Part shown: positions 26,192-33,806 of the stretch, in pieces
Position numbering within the stretch: the first letter of the stretch is position 1
How the letters are laid out: the number at the start of each line of letters is the position of its first letter
Assembly: GCA_964426355.1 (NCBI GenBank)
Contig: CAYRRA010000011.1
Span: forward strand, 1 to 40,917
Direction of reading: 5' to 3'
DNA length: 40,917 nucleotides
DNA from: JAJFTV01 sp964426355
GTDB taxonomy: Bacteria; Chloroflexota; Anaerolineae; Anaerolineales; Anaerolineaceae
Notes under the pieces: model-generated
Told to the model about the DNA's origin: nothing
The model's input: the letters and a program-made list of their open reading frames with translations, nothing else
The model's database searches: none
Position numbers and translations under genes: made by a program

Positions 26192-26236
26192 CCCACCCGA
26201 ATTGTGCGTATTATACGATTAAAAGTAACGGGTGGG
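26192..26236 (-). promoter_or_regulatory. Nested inverted repeats around a TATAAT box upstream of tdk
   Basis: CCCACCCG (26192-26199) and CGGGTGGG (26229-26236) form a perfect 8-bp inverted repeat. Inside lies the odd palindrome CGTATTATACG, which contains a minus-strand TATAAT (26215-26210). A transcript starting near 26203 would reach tdk after about 118 bases. The -35 is poor (ATCCCA). The symmetric flanks may be an operator or regulator site, and a terminator-like hairpin is less likely because the loop is long. Confidence 0.35.
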
Positions 26237-26299
26237 ATTAGATATGGTTATCCCGAAAGGCTATTCATGATATGAGCTGGTTTCTATGTGTTCAAGCAG

Positions 26300-26328
26300 A
26301 AAAAACGGGAGTGTTATGCACTCCCGTT
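26300..26328 (-). terminator. Terminator of rpsT
   Basis: A perfect 10-bp stem AACGGGAGTG/CACTCCCGTT with a 5-base loop, followed on the minus strand by a T run, about 45 bases downstream of the rpsT stop. Confidence 0.88.
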
Positions 26329-26372
26329 AAAAGGGACCAATTTACAAAACTGAAGACGTTACAATCGCAGGC

Positions 26373-26645
26373 TTATTTCTGCTCGCTGGCTTTTGCCAAC
26401 TGCTTCATCAAACGGCTTTTCCGTCGAGCAGCATTATTTTTATGCAGAATGCCTTTTTCAGCAGCTTTATCCAGTGCGCTGATCGCAACTTTGACTGCAG
26501 CCAGGGCTTCAGTGATTTCATTGGTTTCGATAGCTGATTTTGCTCGCTTGACGAAGGTGCGAGCACGTCCACGGTAAACGCGGTTGCGCAAGCGACTTTT
26601 CTCGTTCTGTTTATTCCTTTTGATTGCAGACTTAATGTTTGCCAA
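26373..26645 (-). CDS. rpsT: Ribosomal protein S20
   Basis: A 90-residue, highly basic helical protein that binds 16S rRNA in the small subunit. The N-terminus ANIKSAIKRNKQNEKSR and the C-terminal KNNAARRKSRLMKQL are the usual landmarks. The start codon is TTG (26645-26643) with GGAGG six bases upstream, and no in-frame ATG is available near it. E. coli rpsT also starts with UUG and uses it in autoregulation, so the weak codon may be functional here too. It follows pgk by 71 bases and ends at a strong terminator. It is probably the last gene of a gap-pgk-rpsT transcript. Confidence 0.97.
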   Translation of the reverse strand: MANIKSAIKRNKQNEKSRLRNRVYRGRARTFVKRAKSAIETNEITEALAAVKVAISALDKAAEKGILHKNNAARRKSRLMKQLAKASEQK

Positions 26646-26716
26646 AATTTGCCTCCGATATCCTAACTAAACGCAAGGACTAATTTTACACGACTCTTTT
26701 AAAATTGTCCAGTATT

Positions 26717-27892
26717 TCATTTATCTAATAGTGCAGCCAGACCGGGCAATATTTGACCCTCAAGCATTTCAAGTGAAGCGCCGCCGCCGGTAGAAATATG
26801 GGTGATTTGATCAGCGAGACCGGATTTTTGGATTGCTGCGACGGATTCTCCGCCGCCAATCACGCTGACAGCATCGGATTTTGCAACTGCTTTAGCGATA
26901 CCATAAGTACCCTCAGCGAACCGAGGAAATTCAAAAACGCCCATTGGTCCATTCCATACCACGGTTTTTGCATCAGCGATGATAGCTGAATATGATTTCA
27001 CTGTCTCCGGTCCGATATCCAGTATACGCCAACCAGCTTCAACATTGCCAACTGGCACAATTCGTAAATTAGCCTCTTCACTGAATTGGTCCGCGATTGC
27101 CATATCTACCGGTAAAGCAATTTTCCCCTGGCTATCCTGGAGCAAGGATCGGGCTGTATCAAGGACATCGTCCTCCACAAGCGAATCAGCAGTATCCAGT
27201 CCCTGGGCTTTCAGGAAAGTGTTTGCCATACCGCCGCCAATGAGGATACGATCGGCTTTATCTAAAAGATTGCGGATGACGCTAATTTTGTCGCTAATTT
27301 TTGCACCGCCTAAAATCGCGACAAATGGTTTTTGAGGGTTGGTGATAGCTTCGCCCAGGTAGCGAATCTCTTTTTCCATCAGAAAGCCGGCAACAGCGGG
27401 TAGATGTTGGGCAACGCCCTCTGTAGAAGCGTGTGCACGGTGTGCTGCGCCAAATGCATCATTGACATAAATATCTGCCAGGCTGGCGAGTTTTGCAGCC
27501 ATTTCTGGGTCGTTTTTTTCTTCTCCCGCGTGGTACCGGGTGTTTTCCAGCAGGAGTACGTCCCCTGGTTTGAGCCTGGCGGATGCCGCGACAGCCGAAT
27601 CACCTATGCAATCCTCTGCAAAACCAACCGATTTCCCTAAAAGGGTTCCTAAATGGTCTGCAACCGGGCGGAGAGAATACTGAGGGTCTACTTTCCCTTT
27701 GGGTCGTCCAAGATGGGAACACAAGAGGACAGACGCATTCTTTTCTAACAGATATTGAATGGTGGGAAGTGCTGCCCGGATGCGCGTATCATCACCAATC
27801 TTACCCTCTTTAATGGGTACATTAAAATCGACTCTGACGAGTACTTTTTTCCCGTCGACATCGATATCTTTGATGGTTTTTTTATTAAACAT
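26717..27892 (-). CDS. pgk: Phosphoglycerate kinase
   Basis: Transfers phosphate from 1,3-bisphosphoglycerate to ADP in glycolysis. The 391-residue monomer shows the N-terminal VRVDFNVP signature, the SHLGRPKG loop, KFALLGGAKI-like residues (FVAILGGAKISDK), and the C-terminal nucleotide site GGGESVAAI and HISTGGGASLEMLEG. ATG 27892 has GGGAGA five bases upstream. It lies after gap on the minus strand, separated by 191 bases that hold a stem-loop and copy 2 of the recA-leader element, so expression may differ from that of gap. Confidence 0.98.
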   Translation of the reverse strand: MFNKKTIKDIDVDGKKVLVRVDFNVPIKEGKIGDDTRIRAALPTIQYLLEKNASVLLCSHLGRPKGKVDPQYSLRPVADHLGTLLGKSVGFAEDCIGDSAVAASARLKPGDVLLLENTRYHAGEEKNDPEMAAKLASLADIYVNDAFGAAHRAHASTEGVAQHLPAVAGFLMEKEIRYLGEAITNPQKPFVAILGGAKISDKISVIRNLLDKADRILIGGGMANTFLKAQGLDTADSLVEDDVLDTARSLLQDSQGKIALPVDMAIADQFSEEANLRIVPVGNVEAGWRILDIGPETVKSYSAIIADAKTVVWNGPMGVFEFPRFAEGTYGIAKAVAKSDAVSVIGGGESVAAIQKSGLADQITHISTGGGASLEMLEGQILPGLAALLDK

Positions 27893-27915
27893 ATTGATCT
27901 CCCGTCTGTTAGCAA

Positions 27916-28019
27916 TTCGCCAATAGTTTATTCACAAATTTATGGGTTTCTCTGGTGAATTACTTCAGGTAATCGGCTGATTTTTCAACCACTATGTAAA
28001 AGGACTTCCAGCAGATTAC
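27916..28019 (+). ncRNA. Structured element, copy 2 (gap-pgk intergenic)
   Basis: It aligns along its full length with 7975-8076, about 78-80% identical by hand, and keeps all helices: TTCGCCA/TGGTGAA (G-U), AAATT/GGTTT (two U-G), ATTACTT/AGGTAAT (one U-G), and GTAATCGGCTG/CAGCAGATTAC with one compensatory T-A to C-G change and one G-A mismatch. The wobble pairs work only if the plus strand is the RNA. That makes it antisense to the gap-pgk transcript, whereas copy 1 is sense to recA. A weak plus-strand promoter (TTGATG, 16 bases, TATTGA at 27870-27897) exists just upstream. It could be an independent RNA, an antisense RNA or a dispersed repeat. Confidence 0.5.
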
Positions 28020-28033
28020 AGCTTAATCACATG

Positions 28034-28062
28034 GTGCGTAACCCGTTTTCAGGATTACGCAC
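28034..28062. promoter_or_regulatory. Stem-loop just downstream of gap
   Basis: GTGCGTAACCC pairs with GGATTACGCAC around a 7-base loop (11 pairs; the central pair is a U-G wobble on the minus strand). It begins 22 bases after the gap stop and lacks a T run, so it may protect or divide the gap-pgk mRNA and not terminate it. Confidence 0.5.
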
Positions 28063-28083
28063 ACATTGTGTTACAGGATTGAC

Positions 28084-29121
28084 TTAGAGGCTTTTTGCCA
28101 TCAATGCCGCAAGGTCTGCGACGCGGCAGGAGTAACCCCATTCATTGTCATACCAGGCTAAAATCTTGATCATGTTTCCAGAAATCACCATTGTGTTGCC
28201 TGCATCAATAATGGATGAACGGGAATCGCCTTTGAAGTCCATCGAAACCAACGGTTCATCTGAGTAGCCTAAAATGCCCGCCAGAGGTCCTTCAGCGGCT
28301 GCTTTTAGCGCAGCATTGACTTCCTCGGTGGTGGTGGGTTTTTCAACCTGGGCGACAAAATCAACCACGGAGACGGTGGGGGTTGGAACCCGCAGTGAAA
28401 TACCGTCGAATTTCCCCTTCAGTTCTGGGATGACCAGCGCGAGTGCTTTAGCCGCACCAGTTGTTGTGGGGATGATATTGAGTCCTGCTGCTCTTGCGCG
28501 GCGGAGGTCTTTGTGTGCCAAATCCAGGATTTGTTGGTCATTGGTGTAGGAGTGGATTGTATTCATCAAACCGTGCTGAATTGTGAAAATATCATGGATC
28601 ACTTTTGCTGCAGGGGCAAGACAGTTTGTGGTGCAGGACGCATTGGAAACGATATGATGCTGTTTGGGATCATATTTGTCTTCGTTGACACCGAGCACGA
28701 TAGTGAGGTCTTCATTCGTTGCAGGAGAGGTAATAATTACCTTTTTTGCTCCGCCGGTTTCAATATGAACATTTGCTCCAGCTTTGCCTTTCTCGGGGTT
28801 GCCGTATTTATCGCGAAATACGCCAGTGCTTTCGATGACGATATCTACACCCAGGTCTTTCCAGGGTAATTTGGCGGGGTCTTTTTCACCAAACACTTTG
28901 ATAACGTCTCCATCGACAACGATGTCGTTGCCTTGAACCTCAACTGTTCCTGGGTATGCGCCGTAATTTGAATCGTATTTGAACAGGTGAGCATTTGTTT
29001 TTGTATCGAACAGATCGTTGATTGCCACTACTTCGAGCTGCCCGGCGGTCCTTTCTTGAATTGCTTTTAGCACCTGCCGACCAATTCTGCCAAAACCATT
29101 GATACCAATTTTTGTAGCCAT
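28084..29121 (-). CDS. gap: Glyceraldehyde-3-phosphate dehydrogenase, type I
   Basis: Oxidises glyceraldehyde 3-phosphate with NAD and phosphate to 1,3-bisphosphoglycerate. The 345-residue protein has the NAD-binding start INGFGRIGRQ, the catalytic cysteine in SNASCTTNCLAP (Cys163), and the C-terminal WYDNEWGYSCRV. These are standard for the glycolytic enzyme. ATG 29121 follows GGAGG. The yvcK stop is 47 bases upstream, with a small hairpin in the gap. It is followed by pgk, the next glycolytic step. Confidence 0.98.
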   Translation of the reverse strand: MATKIGINGFGRIGRQVLKAIQERTAGQLEVVAINDLFDTKTNAHLFKYDSNYGAYPGTVEVQGNDIVVDGDVIKVFGEKDPAKLPWKDLGVDIVIESTGVFRDKYGNPEKGKAGANVHIETGGAKKVIITSPATNEDLTIVLGVNEDKYDPKQHHIVSNASCTTNCLAPAAKVIHDIFTIQHGLMNTIHSYTNDQQILDLAHKDLRRARAAGLNIIPTTTGAAKALALVIPELKGKFDGISLRVPTPTVSVVDFVAQVEKPTTTEEVNAALKAAAEGPLAGILGYSDEPLVSMDFKGDSRSSIIDAGNTMVISGNMIKILAWYDNEWGYSCRVADLAALMAKSL

Positions 29122-29147
29122 AAAATCCTCCAGGTTATGAATGAATG

Positions 29148-29167
29148 AAAATGCTGTTCAGCATTTT
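29148..29167. terminator. Small hairpin between yvcK and gap
   Basis: AAAATGCTG and CAGCATTTT are separated by two bases, starting right at the yvcK stop. On the minus strand only four T end the stem, so termination is probably weak and yvcK may read into gap. On the plus strand the T run is longer. Confidence 0.4.
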
Positions 29168-29168
29168 T

Positions 29169-30530
29169 TTAACGGAAACCATTGACTTCAATAGATTCTT
29201 TATACACTAATGGTCCAGTTCTTTCGTAGAACAGGTCCATGATGACTTGAGCCAGTTTACCTGAGTCGTGGCGCCAGGGGTATTCTGAATCCACCTGATC
29301 AGAGCAGTAAATTGCATATTGGGCTTGCATCTCCTCGCCAGGGATGACCCAGTCGATTCCATCTGGAAGTATGCCCCGAATATTATTATTACACACAATC
29401 AGGTCGAAGATATTCGTTTGAAGATGATTTTCTAACGTTTTAATGTGTTGTAAAGCGCTGAATCCATCGGTTTCGCCATGTTGTGTTGCCACATTGCAGA
29501 TATAAAATTTTAGCGCTTTACTCATGCGTACTGCATCTGCCAGGTCTGGTACGAGAAGATTAGGGAGAAGACTGGTGTACAGGCTGCCGGGTCCAACCAG
29601 GATAAGGTCTGCCGCGAGTATGGATTGAATGGCAGGCGGAAATGCAAGAGGATTGTTGGGTTCCAACCAAACCCGTTTGATCTGTCCATCGATCATGGGT
29701 ATTTGACTTTCGCCTTTAACCTGAATTTTCCGGTCTTCTTGAGGGACATCAATATCTGCAACCAGTTTCACATCATGTAGCGTAGAGGGCAGCACCTGTC
29801 CACGCGTTGCCAATACTCTGCCAGATTCGGCAATCGCTTCTTCAAAACTACCAGTGATTTCTGTCAATGCAGTGATAAAAAGGTTACCAAGCGAATGACC
29901 ATTTAATCCACCGCCAGCACTGAAACGGTATTGGAAAATTTGAGAAAGCAATTCCTCATCATCGGAAAGAGCCGTCAGGCAGTTGCGAATATCTCCTGGC
30001 GGCAGGATACCAATTGACTTTCTAAGCTCACCCGATGAACCGCCATCATCTGCAACTGTGACTACAGCAGTTATGTTGTTCGTGTGATTTTTCAATCCTC
30101 TGAGCAAGGTAGATAGACCTGTGCCGCCCCCGATCACCACAATACGCGGTCCTCTTTCTCGTCGCCGGAACGCGGTAACAGTATCCAATACGTGTTTGCC
30201 GGGTTTGACAAAGGGCTTGAGCAGGGTACGGTTCAGACCCCATATACCCCAGATCACCAATCCCAAACCAATGCCCGCATAAATAAGAATGCGCAATGGT
30301 CTGGCAAGAAATCGCAAAGCAAGCGTGGTAATTGCGGGAAGCCACCAGGTTTCAGGGGCTGTTCTGTATACATCCAGAAGGAAGTAAGCAAAGCCGACCG
30401 CGAGGAATGTGATGCCGGCAAGTGTGACTGCAATCCAACGTTTAACCCCAAGACCCGGCAAGAACCAGCGTAATTCTTTTCCAAAAGTGTCAGAGATTCG
30501 ACGAAACCATGATTGTTTTGACTTTTTCAT
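29169..30530 (-). CDS. yvcK: YvcK/CofD-like family protein with N-terminal membrane anchor (gluconeogenesis factor)
   Basis: YvcK-type proteins bind UDP-sugars and link carbon metabolism to cell-wall synthesis and cell shape. From ATG 30530 the protein has about 453 residues: two predicted membrane helices (about 32-53 and 81-100), then the CofD/YvcK domain opening RIVVIGGGTGLSTLLRGLK and continuing with VVTVADDGGSSGELR and GDIRNCL. A GTG 90 bases upstream would add 30 residues. I reject it because a good promoter (30543-30571) lies between the two and would start transcription just before ATG 30530. The anchor separates this from the soluble Bacillus protein. It precedes gap and pgk, which fits a role in carbon flow. 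Gene symbol assigned by family. Confidence 0.88.
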   Translation of the reverse strand: MKKSKQSWFRRISDTFGKELRWFLPGLGVKRWIAVTLAGITFLAVGFAYFLLDVYRTAPETWWLPAITTLALRFLARPLRILIYAGIGLGLVIWGIWGLNRTLLKPFVKPGKHVLDTVTAFRRRERGPRIVVIGGGTGLSTLLRGLKNHTNNITAVVTVADDGGSSGELRKSIGILPPGDIRNCLTALSDDEELLSQIFQYRFSAGGGLNGHSLGNLFITALTEITGSFEEAIAESGRVLATRGQVLPSTLHDVKLVADIDVPQEDRKIQVKGESQIPMIDGQIKRVWLEPNNPLAFPPAIQSILAADLILVGPGSLYTSLLPNLLVPDLADAVRMSKALKFYICNVATQHGETDGFSALQHIKTLENHLQTNIFDLIVCNNNIRGILPDGIDWVIPGEEMQAQYAIYCSDQVDSEYPWRHDSGKLAQVIMDLFYERTGPLVYKESIEVNGFR

Positions 30531-30542
30531 TCTTAACCAATA

Positions 30543-30571
30543 ATAATAGCAGTGTTTCAGAAGAGCGTCAA
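30543..30571 (-). promoter_or_regulatory. Promoter of yvcK, close to the start codon
   Basis: TTGACG (30571-30566) and TATTAT (30548-30543) are 17 bases apart on the minus strand. The -10 ends 12 bases before ATG 30530, so the leader would be only about five bases with no room for a ribosome site. Confidence 0.6.
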
Positions 30572-30688
30572 CAAACTGGGAAAGCACTTTACTTATTCGT
30601 TCAAGTTTCAGCTTTTTCACACCATCACTAACTGGATGGATTACTATTTTGGAGAGATGGTTTTCAAAGAGTAAACCAGGAAATAATA

Positions 30689-30694
30689 TATAAT
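30689..30694 (+). promoter_or_regulatory. -10 box upstream of cpaF
   Basis: A perfect TATAAT within an A/T-rich run. No convincing -35 is seen. The start would be near 30701, leaving about 32 bases with a ribosome site before the cpaF ATG. Confidence 0.4.
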
Positions 30695-30732
30695 AACTAT
30701 TGATTCAAATTATGTCAGGTGGAGAAACCAGA

Positions 30733-32055
30733 ATGGAAAATGAATTAGGAGATAAATCTTTCTCTGACACTGCAACAGTTAATGACCCAACACTTGAAAG
30801 TTTGAAAAATGAAATCATCCAGGATGTTTACCGGGAAATCCAGGAAAAGATATTGACACCCCATTATCAACAGAGCAGCTTCATATCCAATTTGGTAGAA
30901 GCACATGCACATGAATATGAAAACAAGGTTAGCAGCGAACATTATAAGCTGTTACATGATGTTGTGACACAACATTTTGGAGGATATGGTCCGATACAAA
31001 AGTTTATTGATGATCATCGCATTGGCGAGATTATGGTAAATGGACCGAAACAGGTTTTTATTGAGCGTGAAGGACATCTCATTGAAACGGATGTTACATT
31101 TGACAACGATGCACATGTGCTGGCGGTCATCCACCATATTCTAAAACCGTTGGGAAGGTTCGTTGATTATGAGCATCCAACGGTGGATGCAAGGCTTCCG
31201 GATGGCTCACGGGTGAATGTTGTTGTTCCGCCAGTTGCTCATCGTGGTCCGTGTATTACCATTCGTAAATTTCTAAAAGATAAGCTAACAATGGAGCAAA
31301 TTATCGGTTTGGGGTCATTGACCGACCAAATGGCGGAATTCTTCCATGCATGTGTGGTATCAAAGTTAAACGTCATTATTTCAGGAAACACCAGTTCCGG
31401 GAAAACCACACTACTCAATATTCTGTCTGCCTACATACCAGAGCATGAGCGGATTATCACGGTTGAGGATGCAGCCGAATTGAATTTGTTACAAAGACAT
31501 GTCGTCTCATTGGAGGTCAAGCCGCCAAATCCAAAAGGGGAAGGATCGGTAACGGTGCGCGACCTGGTAAAAAATGCTTTACGAATGAGACCGGATCGAA
31601 TTGTTGTTGGAGAGGTACGTGGTGGTGAAGCGCTAGATATGCTGCAGGCAATGAACACAGGTCATGAAGGTTCATTGACCACTGTTCACTCCAACACCCC
31701 ACGTGATACCATTTCAAGGCTTGAAACAATGGCTCTCATGGCAGGAATAGACATCCCTGTGCGTGCGATACGACATCAAATTGCCTCCGCGATCCATTTG
31801 ATCGTTCACGCCATGCGTTTGACAGATGGTTCAAGAAAAATCACCAATGTCTGTGAAGTGGTTGGAATGGAAGGGGACGTGGTAACCCTGATGGATTTGT
31901 TCAAATTTAACCAAACAGGTATTGATACAGAAGGAAGAGTGGTAGGCGAGATTCAACCCACGGGTCTTCGACCGCAGTTCACCTCAATCCTGTCTTCGTA
32001 TGGTTTCAACCTTCCGCCCAAAATTTTTTTACCCAATTTTCGCACACGCATTTGA
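30733..32055 (+). CDS. cpaF: CpaF/TadA-type secretion ATPase (GspE/PilT superfamily)
   Basis: A hexameric motor ATPase of Tad (Flp) pilus or related secretion systems. The 440-residue protein has a helical N-terminal domain and then the ATPase core: Walker A GNTSSGKTT (218-226), an ITVEDAAELNL Asp-box region, Walker B-like RPDRIVVGEVRGGEALDML, and the His box HEGSLTTVHSNTP. I start at ATG 30733 because GGAG at 30721-30724 is correctly spaced for it. No pilin, TadB, TadC or secretin gene is adjacent. The next gene is convergent. A CpaE-like protein lies 1.8 kb away on the other strand, which strengthens the Tad assignment, but the rest of the system must be elsewhere. Confidence 0.9.
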   Translation: MENELGDKSFSDTATVNDPTLESLKNEIIQDVYREIQEKILTPHYQQSSFISNLVEAHAHEYENKVSSEHYKLLHDVVTQHFGGYGPIQKFIDDHRIGEIMVNGPKQVFIEREGHLIETDVTFDNDAHVLAVIHHILKPLGRFVDYEHPTVDARLPDGSRVNVVVPPVAHRGPCITIRKFLKDKLTMEQIIGLGSLTDQMAEFFHACVVSKLNVIISGNTSSGKTTLLNILSAYIPEHERIITVEDAAELNLLQRHVVSLEVKPPNPKGEGSVTVRDLVKNALRMRPDRIVVGEVRGGEALDMLQAMNTGHEGSLTTVHSNTPRDTISRLETMALMAGIDIPVRAIRHQIASAIHLIVHAMRLTDGSRKITNVCEVVGMEGDVVTLMDLFKFNQTGIDTEGRVVGEIQPTGLRPQFTSILSSYGFNLPPKIFLPNFRTRI

Positions 32056-32088
32056 GCAAATATTAGTTTGATTTCTGATAGCTGAGAA

Positions 32089-33762
32089 TCAGACCAGAAA
32101 TGAGAATCCGCTAGTTTTGAGATTTTCTAATTCTTCGCGCATGTTATTTGCAGCGAGGATAAAGGCATCGGTCACATCAGGGTCAAATTGTTTTCCAGAT
32201 TCTTCACGGACTTGTTGTAGTGCTTCATCAATGGATAGGGGCTCTCTTGAAAGGGTGTTAAAGATCATCGCACTGAATGCCTCTGCGACGGCGATGATGC
32301 TGGCACCCAATGGAATGTCATTTTGATACAGGTTTTCTGGATACCCTTTTCCATCCCAACGTTCATGATGGTATAAAATCCATGGGGCAACGACTTTTAA
32401 AGCACTGATGGATTCCACGATCTTTGCGCTATAAACGGGATGCAATCTTAGCACCTGAAATTCATTTTCAGTTAATTTTCCCGGTTTGTTTAGTAATGTT
32501 TCAGGGATCCATATTTTTCCTACATCATGCAGCAGACCGGCAATTTCCAGGTATTTTAGTTCTTGGGGAGACCATTTGAGGATATCAGCAGTATTTCGGG
32601 CAAGTTTTGCCACGGTTGCTGAGTGATCACCCATGTGTGATTCGCGAGTCTCGATGGCGTTAATCATGATACGGACAAAAGACATGAGCATATCAATTTC
32701 ATCACCATCCTTTGCTCCTTCCCCGAAATTTGCCCAGGGGCTATGTCTTTCATGATATGCAAGCTCTTCCTGTAGAGAGGTCTCATACGTGTTCAGGTAA
32801 GTTTCGATCTGTTTTAAATAATGGTCCAACTGCTCGTTTTCACCTGCAACCCATAGTTTTGGGATGACCTCAGTCATGATTGTTTTTGTTTCCTCTAATT
32901 CATCTGGATGAATGAGGGTCTTTCCATACATATTTGCGAGCAGTTCATGATCGTCAGAGAGCCGGAAAAAACGCATTTCGATATCATGAATCCACCGGGC
33001 TTTGGTAGGGGCATCAAAGATGGTGTTTTTGAGTTTGTTGATTTTGTTAATGACGTTGTCGATATTGCTTTTGCTGGATTTTTGAAGCTCATTGATACTG
33101 GCTAATTTTTCCGACCAGTTTTGTCGGGCTTCATCCAGGTTTAAGATTTTTGAAGTTTTGAAAAAGTCATTCTCGCGTTTGCTGATAAATTCTTCGGCAT
33201 ATTCAAGCGCAAGCTCAAGCGAATTGTAAGCTTCATTAAAACGGCGTTCATTGTGCTCATCATCCATTCTTTCCTGTTGACGCATTTCTTTGTAGGTCAT
33301 CATCATGTTGTAGAACTTTAAAGATGCCGGAGCCTGGCTTATGGTATCTGCCAGTTCCTCTTGTTCGCGCATCAGCTCTTGCCATGAAGTCAGTAGCTGG
33401 TACAAGTATTTTGGTCCATGCAGGAACAACGCACGTTTGTGTGTTTCCAGATGAAGTTCATCATTATCGCTTTTGACTTTCTGAAAATCATGCCAGATGC
33501 GTTGATTGATATTTTTCGCTATGTGGGTACTTTTAACGATTGCGAGCCGATAATCGATCAACATTTCTTCAATTTTTTTTATCTGGTTTTGCGATTTTTG
33601 TGGATATTGACGAATTTGGTGGGGCAGTTCTCGCCATTGCCGGTATGGGGTAATAACCCTCCTAAAAAAACCATTTTTTGAGGAAGGTCTTTGGTCCTTT
33701 TTTCGGTGCAGTGTTTTGGAAGGATGAAGTTCAGATGATGTGGTTTCTGTCTTTTCTCTCAC
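32089..33762 (-). CDS. HD-GYP domain phosphodiesterase with long coiled-coil N-terminus
   Basis: Residues 1-60 are basic, about 60-335 are helical and coiled-coil-like with no sensor domain I recognise, and about 360-540 form an HD-GYP domain: HDVGK (412-416) and HHERWDGKGYP (465-475). The metal-ligand segment usually written D-x-F-D-A is AEAFSAM (493-499), with Glu and Ser in place of two Asp. HD-GYP proteins hydrolyse cyclic di-GMP. The substitutions could change metal choice or activity. The start is taken as GTG 33762, with only a weak ribosome site. It lies 44 bases after the CpaE-like gene in the same direction and converges on cpaF, so control of a pilus by cyclic di-GMP is a reasonable inference. 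Confidence 0.88.
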   Translation of the reverse strand: MREKTETTSSELHPSKTLHRKKDQRPSSKNGFFRRVITPYRQWRELPHQIRQYPQKSQNQIKKIEEMLIDYRLAIVKSTHIAKNINQRIWHDFQKVKSDNDELHLETHKRALFLHGPKYLYQLLTSWQELMREQEELADTISQAPASLKFYNMMMTYKEMRQQERMDDEHNERRFNEAYNSLELALEYAEEFISKRENDFFKTSKILNLDEARQNWSEKLASINELQKSSKSNIDNVINKINKLKNTIFDAPTKARWIHDIEMRFFRLSDDHELLANMYGKTLIHPDELEETKTIMTEVIPKLWVAGENEQLDHYLKQIETYLNTYETSLQEELAYHERHSPWANFGEGAKDGDEIDMLMSFVRIMINAIETRESHMGDHSATVAKLARNTADILKWSPQELKYLEIAGLLHDVGKIWIPETLLNKPGKLTENEFQVLRLHPVYSAKIVESISALKVVAPWILYHHERWDGKGYPENLYQNDIPLGASIIAVAEAFSAMIFNTLSREPLSIDEALQQVREESGKQFDPDVTDAFILAANNMREELENLKTSGFSFLV

Positions 33763-33806
33763 AGATGAACTCGCTTTTTTTATTTTTTTAGATAAGAGGT
33801 TTGCTT

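Noticed and set aside
29148..29167. Hairpin after yvcK as a full terminator isolating gap
   Set aside because: The minus-strand T tail has only four T and the loop is minimal, and no promoter for gap is visible in the 47-base spacer. Kept as a weak hairpin only.
32056..32100. Inverted repeat between cpaF and the HD-GYP gene as a terminator
   Set aside because: The arms pair only with a five-base bulge and no T run follows on either strand.
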